Source of the DNA: an uncultured Clostridia bacterium
GTDB taxonomy: Bacteria > Bacillota > Clostridia > Oscillospirales > Acutalibacteraceae
Direction: 5' to 3'
Assembly (NCBI GenBank): GCA_945863885.1
Contig: CAMAZY010000009.1
Span: 18,926 to 82,925 of the forward strand
DNA: 64,000 bases
Positions 57,420 to 64,000 of this stretch are shown here, piece by piece (the stretch's first letter is position 1; each line of letters opens with the position of its first letter). Position numbers and translations under genes: made by a program. The notes beneath the pieces are model-generated. The model made no database searches and was not told where the DNA came from. It saw only the letters and a list, made by a program, of their open reading frames with translations.

Positions 57420-57900
57420 AGTGTTATGTTCAAAGAAAAAGACTGAAAATAGTAAAAAATAAATTGAAAAACCGGAAGCCAATGTGTATAATAGTTCTGG
57501 GCGCAAATACAGCGGCGTACAAAATACCGGCACATGACAGAAAGTTCATGATGTTGTCCGTAAAGGTCTTATACTTTACAATGTGTTCGTCAAATTTTTT
57601 ACGTCCGTGTTATTTCCGTCACAAAATGTTGAAAAGCGTTAAAGAGAATTTGAAACAAACGGTACAACTTTTTGCAGTATTTCGGCGAAGACAGTCGGAT
57701 CATACAGGAATTTGCTCCCGATACGGCTGCACCCGACCTTTTGTTATACCGTGACGTTTTTTTCAACACTGCTTTTTCAACAAGAAACAATCAGAAAAAA
57801 TGCCGGTTTAAAAACGGCGGATTTTTACCCGAATGAACAAAATGTATCATATGGGACATTTTTAATCTGTAGCTTGAAAAGGCTGCAAAAAAAATAGTAT
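57420..57900. other. Intergenic stretch without a supported gene
   Basis: About 480 bases, A/T-rich. Short open frames are present but none has a ribosome site or recognisable protein sequence. No clear hairpin or riboswitch was seen. Confidence 0.5.
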
Positions 57901-57916
57901 CAGGAGGTAAAGAAGA

Positions 57917-58546
57917 ATGAAAAAAGAAAAAATCCTCAGTAAACCGCTTTGCATGACGCTTTTAATTGGTGCTTTCGTCTACGGCTTGATTCTGCCGTTC
58001 TGTTGGGGCAACAATCCGCTTGAGCCGAACGGTACGCTGTCGCTGCTTTGCGAAAACCGGAAAGTTTTCTTCTGGGTCTGGGCGCTGCTGAACGGACTCG
58101 GTTCCGTTTTGAATGTTCAGTATATGTATGAGAAGCTCGGCAATAAGAAACGGTATCTTGATGTGCTGAATGTGCTCACTTTTCTTTCTATTATAATAAT
58201 CGCTCTGACGCTCGGTCACAGTATCAGTGACTGGAATCCGAAGCGGGTTGCCCATTGGATCGCAACGGGCGGATACATTGCTTTTCTTGTGGCCTCCATG
58301 CTTTTGTATTTTCTCTCCAATATCAGACGGCAGAAGCTTTTCGTCGTGCTTTCGGCTTGTATTGCGGCGATTCTTGCCTTATTTCTTGCGCTGTTCGCCG
58401 GAATCGGAAAAAGCGGTATTATGGAAATTGTGCCGAACGCCCTGCTTCAGATCATGCTGTTTGTTGTCAACTTCACCCCTGCGGTGAAGCGGAAAGAGAG
58501 CGCATCGGCTGAGTGTGAGAAGGTGCAGACGGGTGCGAGACAATAA
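57917..58546 (+). CDS. Integral membrane protein, unknown function
   Basis: A 209-residue protein with about six hydrophobic helices (CMTLLIGAFVYGLILPF, VFFWVWALLNGLGSVL, LTFLSIIIIALTLG, WIATGGYIAFLVASMLLYFL, LSACIAAILALFLALFAG, NALLQIMLFVVNF). CAGGAGG precedes the ATG. No family recognised; the short polar tail ends EKVQTGARQ. It precedes the large secreted-protein gene but is separated by 260 bases. Confidence 0.7.
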   Translation: MKKEKILSKPLCMTLLIGAFVYGLILPFCWGNNPLEPNGTLSLLCENRKVFFWVWALLNGLGSVLNVQYMYEKLGNKKRYLDVLNVLTFLSIIIIALTLGHSISDWNPKRVAHWIATGGYIAFLVASMLLYFLSNIRRQKLFVVLSACIAAILALFLALFAGIGKSGIMEIVPNALLQIMLFVVNFTPAVKRKESASAECEKVQTGARQ

Positions 58547-58707
58547 ATCCGCCCGGACAAGGGGAGCGCGATGCTTTTTTCAAAAATTGATTACTTGCCG
58601 CCGTATGGCGGCATTTGTCGTTTAGGACGCTTTATCCGCTTGAAGTGTTTTTTCATCCTTCGTCAAAATATCTATATGAAGTATTTGCATTTTAGTTAAA
58701 GTGCTAA

Positions 58708-58737
58708 TTGAAAATAAAAAATGAGTTATGGTAAAAT
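58708..58737 (+). promoter_or_regulatory. Possible promoter of the large secreted-protein gene
   Basis: TTGAAA (58708-58713), 18 bp, TAAAAT (58732-58737). Confidence 0.45.
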
Positions 58738-58809
58738 GTGAGATGTAATACTATAAATATTAGTGGGCAAGGCTTACCCTTTGTTCACAAAAAGGAGGAG
58801 TTAACTGTT

Positions 58810-61800
58810 ATGAAAGGAAAGAAACGACTATGCAAAAAGGCGCTGTCATTGTTTCTGACAGTCGTCATGCTCATGACCTGCTGGGTGTTCTTTGCCCCGA
58901 CAAAGGCCGACGCCGCTTCGGCGGGAAGCTATGTCATTAAAATCACTTATGATATTGTTGACGGCAACACCTTGAAGAACGCATACAAGGGAAAGGGAAA
59001 GGACAACAATGACTCTTGCGGTATCTCCGTTTTCTATAAAGATACGAACGGAACCGCAACGACCGCTAAGGAAGAGCTGATTGATTTACATACCGATCTT
59101 TCAAACAACACCGGATCTGCCTACGGCAGAACGGTGACTCGCACGCTTTCCGGTTTCCCGTATGAAATCTATGCCGAGTTGAACGACAACTGGTTCTTGA
59201 GTACGGGATCCACCATCATGCAGATCATTAAAATCGAAATCGGCAGCAGTTCTTCCTCGTTAAAAACGGTCTGGACCGGTAAAGGATATCTGAACGATTC
59301 CAACAAAGGCAAGAATATTTATATCAATCAAACAACACAGGGCGGTAACAGCAACAAATATGCCTATGTAAATACATCGACCCGTGACTGGCCGACTCCT
59401 GCTGCGACAACTATCACCGGTCTTGCAAACAAAACGATCACGGTTCCTAAAACGAACGCCACTGTTACCTCAAGTGCTTTAACCGGCGTTGTTAAGGATC
59501 AGTACGGTGTCAACTGGTATCAGGCTCCGGCATCTTATACTCTGACGAATGCAAAAGGAACCGCAATGACAAGCAACCCCAAGCTGAACACCAGCGGAGA
59601 CGGCAGAACGATTTCTGCATCAACAGCCTGTCTGACCTCCGCTAACAGTTATAACACAACAACCGGTCAGGCGAAATTTACTCTGAAAGCAACCAGAGGA
59701 AATGCTACGCAGTCGGTAACGATCACCGTTCAATCGTCTACCTATTATGTCTACTTCTATGACGGCAACGGCAATCAGATTGCGTCAAAGAGCTGTTATT
59801 ACAACGGCTCGGTAACGGCTCCGACTTCGGCCGATAAGAGCCCCGATGCGACCAATCATTATCAGTTCAACGGCTCCTGGGATAAGGATTATACCGGCAT
59901 TAAGAGCGATACGGCAACGAATGCGCAGTTTAATGCGATTGCCCATACTTTCCAGTATGCGAACAACAATGACGGAACCCATCATGTAAGCTGTACCGGC
60001 TGTTCGTACACAACAGACGAAGCACATGATTACGCTGTCACGACCTTCAACGCCCAGTGTGAAACTGACGGTGCGAAAAACTATAAGTGTACAAAGTGCG
60101 GTGACAGCTATTCCGAAACCCTCACCGCAACGGGACACAACTTCACCGGTGCCGCCAAGAGTCACCTCAACGGCAAGGACGGCGACCACTATTACAAGTG
60201 CGTCAACACCAACTGCAACGAATACGGCGTCGGCACCACCAAGAACGCAACCGAGCCGCACACCTGGGACGCAGGCGTTGTCACAAAGGATTCCACCTGT
60301 GACGTTCTCGGCATCAAGACCTACACCTGTACGGTCTGCGGCGCAACCTATACCGAAGATATCCCCGTAAAGGGACATACACTTCAGAAGATTGACTACA
60401 AGGCTCCGACCTGTACTTTGGCCGGCAATCAGGCATATTATGTATGTACCGTAGCCGGCTGCGGCAAGGTATTTGAAGATTCCGCCGCCACAACTGCCAC
60501 AACGGTTGAGAAGATGACAATCGCCGCCACGGGACACGATTACACCGGCGACATTCATTCGCTGAATAACGGTACGCATAACTGGGCTTGTAAGAACGGC
60601 TGCGGCACCTACGGTAACGGAACTACCGAAAACGCTTATATCTCCTGCGCTTACGGTTCCAATACCTACAAGGACGAAAACGTCCACGCAAAGTATTGCG
60701 CCTGCGGCTATTCAACGGGCGACACCGCTCACGACTGGAAGTCCATCAATGTGGATGCGGCTACCTGCTCTAAGACCGGTACGGAAACCTTCAGGTGCGC
60801 CGGCTGTGCGGCTGAGAAGGACGAAACGCTCCCGATTGACCCGACCGCTCATAAGTACGGCTCATGGGTTGTTGACATTCCGGCCGAATGTGAAAAGCCC
60901 GGTCAGGACAAGAGAGTCTGCGAATATGATTCAACCCACGTTGACACAAGAGCGTCCGCCGCTCTCGTTCACGACTATTCGGCAAAGACCGTTGATGTGG
61001 CCTATCTTGTAAGCGAGGCTACCTGCACCGCTCCGGCAAGATATTATGTTTCCTGCGCCCTTTGCGCCAAGTCCTCTCAGGGCACCGACAAAGAAGCAAC
61101 CTTTACAGACGGTGACGCACTCGGTCACGACTGGGGCGACTACACCATCACCGAGACGACCCATTCCAGAACCTGTAACCGCTGCGGCGATGTTGACTCC
61201 GGCAACCACTCCTATAAGAATGTTGTCACCAAGCCGACCTGCACGACGGACGGTTATACCACGAACACCTGTACGGTCTGCGGCAGAGTGTATGTCGATA
61301 CTCCGGTAACAAAACTCGGCCACGATTACACCGAAAAGATTGTTGACGACGCTCACCTGAAGAGTGAAGCCGACTGCACAACCTCGAAGATTTACTACTT
61401 CGACTGCTCACGCTGTGATGCGAACGCTAAGGACGACCCCGATGCACAGGATATGACCTTCTTTGAGGGGGCACCGCTCGGTCACGACGTCGGCAATTAT
61501 ACTTACAATAACGACGCAACCTGCTTTGCTGACGGCACCGAAACCGGTCACTGCTCACGCTGTGACCTTGACGTAACCCGCACGGCAACCGGCACAAAGC
61601 TTACGCACTCATTCACGAACTATGTTCTTAACGGTGACGCAAACTGCCTTGCAGACGGCACCGAAACGGCAACCTGCGATCACGGCTGCGGAACGAAGCA
61701 CACAAGAACCGCCGTTGATTCCCACCTTGACCCGTCACTTCATGTAAGAGTTAATGTCGTCGGAAGCTATGTTGCTCCTACCTGTACGACAGCCGGTAAG

Positions 61801-63789
61801 GAATACGACATCATGTGCAGCGTCTGTAAGAAGGCTCTTGAAACCGGTGCCGAAATCCCGGCTCTCGGACATGATTACACCGAGGAGCGTCCGAACCTCG
61901 TTCACCTGAAGAGCGAAGCGGACTGCGAAACAGCGGCGACCTACTTCTATGACTGCTCACGCTGTGACATGAACGCCAAGGATGACCCGGACGCACAGGA
62001 CGCCACCTTTACCGTAGGTGATCCGCTCGGTCACGTTAAGATTGAAAAAGTGGAAGCGAAGTACCTCAAGGATGCTCCGACCTGCACAAGCAAGGCTGTT
62101 TACTATTACGCTTGTAACCGATGCGGTAAGGCACTTGATGAAACCTTCGAATACGGTATCATCAGAGGTCACTCTTTCACAACCTATGTTTACGATAACA
62201 ACGCCACCTGCTTCAAGAACGGTACGGAAACCGCACACTGCGATAACGAAGGCTGCACAGCAACCGACACAAGAATCGTTACCGGCTCGAAGCTGAAGCA
62301 TGAATTTACCGATTACAAATCGAACGGTGACGCCACCTGTAAGGACGACGGCACAAAGACCGCTACTTGTAACCATAACTGTGGTACAACAAGCACAATC
62401 CGTGACGTTGACTCGAGACTTTCTGTTGCTCATACTCCGGGCACTGAAGTTGAAGTTCTCGTTCCGGCAACCTGCACCGAAAAGGGTGTCGGAAGATCGT
62501 TCTGTTCGGTCTGCGGACTGGAATTCAACCCGGCAATCCCCGTTGACGCAAACGCTCACCTTTGGGACGAGGGTACACTGACCCGCCCGGTTTATGACGA
62601 AACAGCCGGCGAATGGGGCGAGGGCACGATCACTTACACCTGTCAGAGAGACGATTCTCACGTTAAGACAGAGAAGGTAGCCCGTGCGGATTACACCGGG
62701 TATGACGCTATCGTAAGCGAGCTTGGAGCAATCGTTGCGAGCGGCAAGCTTACCGAAAAGGGTAACAAGATGATTACCGACGCACTTGACAAGTATGCGA
62801 TTGCTGATAATCTTGTCACAACCGAACAGCCGATCGTTGACGCGGCGGCGAATGCCCTGAAGGCTATCAAGGAAGAAATTGAAATTGCTGTCAACAACGG
62901 TTCGATCGTGAAACCCGACTTCACCGGATTTGATGAAGCTGTTGAAGAGTTCAACGGTTACGAAAGCTCCGATGATATCAAGCAAAGAGTGGAAGATATC
63001 AAGGAAGCAGTTGATATTATCCGTGACGATCCGAATTCGACCAAGAAAGACGACCAGAAAAAGGTTGACGATTACGAAGCCGAAGTCAGAGCGATTATTG
63101 ACAGTCTTACCCGCTGCCTGAGAGGCGAGCATGAGTATTCAAGCATTTACACGATTGACAAGGAACCGACCTGCACCGAAAAGGGCAGTAAGTCAAAGCA
63201 TTGTATTTACTGTGACGCTAAGGGCGAAGCAGTTGAAATTGACCTCAAGGCTCATGAATACGGCGAATGGACCGTCAAGACGCCTGCTTCTTGCGGTGTC
63301 GAGGGTGTCGAAGCCCGTTACTGTGTAGTCTGCAACGATGAGCAGACAAGAGCGCTTGCTCCTGTTACACATGAATGGAGCGACTGGGAAGTCGTTATTG
63401 CACCGACCTGTCAGAAAGTCGGACAGGAAAAGAGTGTCTGCATCCATTGCGGCAATGAAAAGACAAGAGCTATTGCCAAGGCGGAGCATACGATTGTTGT
63501 GATTCCTGCCGTGAAGGCAACCTGTGAGACGGACGGCTCCACTGAAGGCAGATACTGCTCAGAGTGCGGAACCGTATTCAAAGAGGTTCAGGTTGTTCCG
63601 GCAACCGGACACGGCGACTATGACGGCGACGGTCACTGTGACGCCTGCGGAAAGACTAACGACGGTCCGTGTGACTGCATCTGTCACAAAGACTTCTGGC
63701 TGATGAAGATCATTTACAAGATTCTTCAGTTCTTCTGGAAGCTGTTCAAGATCGGTCATACCTGTTCTTGCGGTGCGACACATTATTAA
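58810..63789 (+). CDS. Large secreted protein with tandem CxxC (zinc-ribbon-like) repeats
   Basis: A 1659-residue protein. ATG 58810 has AAGGAGGAG upstream. Signal peptide (LSLFLTVVMLMTCWVFFAPTKADA), then a beta-rich N-terminal region (about 30-320) that includes a module beginning YYVYFYDGNGNQIASK. About 20 Cys-rich repeats follow, each near 40-60 residues with a 'ATC...G...Y.C..CG..Y.E.....GH' plan; YTCTVCGATYTEDIPVKGH is a clear example. A helical region of about 150 residues (1300-1440) interrupts the array. The C-terminus CDCICHKDFW..ILQFFWKLFKIGHTCSCGATHY is a conserved ending seen on many clostridial surface proteins. It is presumably at the cell surface, binding metal or disulfide-linked. 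Function unknown. Confidence 0.8.
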   Translation: MKGKKRLCKKALSLFLTVVMLMTCWVFFAPTKADAASAGSYVIKITYDIVDGNTLKNAYKGKGKDNNDSCGISVFYKDTNGTATTAKEELIDLHTDLSNNTGSAYGRTVTRTLSGFPYEIYAELNDNWFLSTGSTIMQIIKIEIGSSSSSLKTVWTGKGYLNDSNKGKNIYINQTTQGGNSNKYAYVNTSTRDWPTPAATTITGLANKTITVPKTNATVTSSALTGVVKDQYGVNWYQAPASYTLTNAKGTAMTSNPKLNTSGDGRTISASTACLTSANSYNTTTGQAKFTLKATRGNATQSVTITVQSSTYYVYFYDGNGNQIASKSCYYNGSVTAPTSADKSPDATNHYQFNGSWDKDYTGIKSDTATNAQFNAIAHTFQYANNNDGTHHVSCTGCSYTTDEAHDYAVTTFNAQCETDGAKNYKCTKCGDSYSETLTATGHNFTGAAKSHLNGKDGDHYYKCVNTNCNEYGVGTTKNATEPHTWDAGVVTKDSTCDVLGIKTYTCTVCGATYTEDIPVKGHTLQKIDYKAPTCTLAGNQAYYVCTVAGCGKVFEDSAATTATTVEKMTIAATGHDYTGDIHSLNNGTHNWACKNGCGTYGNGTTENAYISCAYGSNTYKDENVHAKYCACGYSTGDTAHDWKSINVDAATCSKTGTETFRCAGCAAEKDETLPIDPTAHKYGSWVVDIPAECEKPGQDKRVCEYDSTHVDTRASAALVHDYSAKTVDVAYLVSEATCTAPARYYVSCALCAKSSQGTDKEATFTDGDALGHDWGDYTITETTHSRTCNRCGDVDSGNHSYKNVVTKPTCTTDGYTTNTCTVCGRVYVDTPVTKLGHDYTEKIVDDAHLKSEADCTTSKIYYFDCSRCDANAKDDPDAQDMTFFEGAPLGHDVGNYTYNNDATCFADGTETGHCSRCDLDVTRTATGTKLTHSFTNYVLNGDANCLADGTETATCDHGCGTKHTRTAVDSHLDPSLHVRVNVVGSYVAPTCTTAGKEYDIMCSVCKKALETGAEIPALGHDYTEERPNLVHLKSEADCETAATYFYDCSRCDMNAKDDPDAQDATFTVGDPLGHVKIEKVEAKYLKDAPTCTSKAVYYYACNRCGKALDETFEYGIIRGHSFTTYVYDNNATCFKNGTETAHCDNEGCTATDTRIVTGSKLKHEFTDYKSNGDATCKDDGTKTATCNHNCGTTSTIRDVDSRLSVAHTPGTEVEVLVPATCTEKGVGRSFCSVCGLEFNPAIPVDANAHLWDEGTLTRPVYDETAGEWGEGTITYTCQRDDSHVKTEKVARADYTGYDAIVSELGAIVASGKLTEKGNKMITDALDKYAIADNLVTTEQPIVDAAANALKAIKEEIEIAVNNGSIVKPDFTGFDEAVEEFNGYESSDDIKQRVEDIKEAVDIIRDDPNSTKKDDQKKVDDYEAEVRAIIDSLTRCLRGEHEYSSIYTIDKEPTCTEKGSKSKHCIYCDAKGEAVEIDLKAHEYGEWTVKTPASCGVEGVEARYCVVCNDEQTRALAPVTHEWSDWEVVIAPTCQKVGQEKSVCIHCGNEKTRAIAKAEHTIVVIPAVKATCETDGSTEGRYCSECGTVFKEVQVVPATGHGDYDGDGHCDACGKTNDGPCDCICHKDFWLMKIIYKILQFFWKLFKIGHTCSCGATHY

Positions 63790-63798
63790 GAATAAATG

Positions 63799-63826
63799 AG
63801 GAAGCCGAAAGGCTTCCTTGTTTTTT
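63799..63826 (+). terminator. Terminator of the large secreted-protein gene
   Basis: AGGAAGCC-GAAA-GGCTTCCT perfect 8-bp stem with GNRA loop, then TGTTTTTTC. Confidence 0.92.
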
Positions 63827-63921
63827 CGGTTCCGATAAGCTTATCTGCCGTAAATATACTTTTTGCGGGAAATCCGGCGGACTGAAACGGGTTTGTTTCC
63901 GCAACGGAAGTCTCCTGCGGC

Positions 63922-63950
63922 GGGGGGGGGGGGGGGGGCGGGGGGGGCGC
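63922..63950. repeat. Poly-G tract near the window end
   Basis: Seventeen G, one C, then eight G, followed by CGCCCGGCCCGG. No gene is supported here. The last 150 bases hold nothing else recognisable. Confidence 0.8.
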
Positions 63951-64000
63951 CCGGCCCGGAAAAACCGGAAGGAGTGCACTCAGAAAAATAAGTTCACAAT

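Noticed and set aside
61957..63132. 391-codon open frame on the minus strand
   Set aside because: Shadow of the repeat-rich secreted-protein gene; its hydrophobic, Cys-rich look mirrors the repeats on the other strand.
63746..63979. 77-codon frame with poly-Pro/Arg stretch
   Set aside because: Produced by the poly-G tract and antisense to the terminator of the large gene.

Overview
The window reads as chromosome of a spore-forming anaerobic member of the Clostridia, probably gut-associated and near the Oscillospiraceae/Ruminococcaceae. The support is the mix of genes: spoIIR, spoIIP, gpr and spoIIID, pyruvate:ferredoxin oxidoreductase, a K+-type membrane pyrophosphatase, strong AGGAGG ribosome sites, sigma-A promoters with 16-18 bp spacers, and many small secreted proteins of clostridial type. 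The species is not identifiable from the sequence alone. No rRNA, tRNA, CRISPR array or prophage was seen. Mobile DNA is limited to an orphan IS3 orfA, a MITE-like element and several families of palindromic intergenic repeats.

Layout. 0-2.4 kb: a TPP-riboswitch-controlled thiamine-binding protein, a candidate type I toxin-antitoxin locus and an SGNH hydrolase. 2.6-6.4 kb: a secreted Ig-like protein, then a PadR / DUF6120-like / two duplicated secreted proteins / queH operon, then yccF. 6.4-12.6 kb: hppA with a structured leader, rfbB, a zinc-ribbon protein, a PTS-EIIC-like permease and a HAD phosphatase. 12.7-17.6 kb: an autoregulated blaI-blaR1 pair with an unusual sensor ectodomain, then a secreted metallophosphoesterase and repeats. 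17.6-23.8 kb: an operon of acyl carrier protein, free-standing condensation-domain protein and two adenylate-forming ligases, divergent from a LysR gene that seems to lack a normal start codon. 24-29 kb: a complete livKHMGF branched-chain amino acid ABC operon. 29-33 kb: pyruvate:ferredoxin oxidoreductase, with a MITE in its upstream region. 33-38 kb: small regulators, hemolysin III, a repeat-rich stretch, spoIIR and a CmpB-like membrane protein. 38-42 kb: a second carrier protein, a GH3-type amido synthetase and an exported Cys-lipase-box alpha/beta hydrolase. 42-45 kb: spoIIP-gpr divergent from rpsT. 45.7-52.1 kb: an FAD oxidoreductase, small secreted proteins, prfB, a RING/zinc-ribbon membrane protein and galU. 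52.3-55.8 kb: a second condensation-domain protein, a third carrier protein and a second Cys-lipase-box hydrolase. 55.9-57.4 kb: a CadC-like ArsR regulator, spoIIID and a DUF1643 protein. 57.9-63.8 kb: a membrane protein and a 1659-residue secreted protein made largely of repeated CxxC modules.

The most unusual content is the set of single-domain parts of an acyl activation, carrier and transfer chemistry spread over three loci: two AMP ligases, two condensation-type proteins, three carrier proteins, one GH3 enzyme and two exported LCAT-like hydrolases with Cys in place of the nucleophilic Ser. They are plausibly parts of one undescribed lipid or acyl-amide pathway. That link is inference from family and proximity; the sequence does not prove it.
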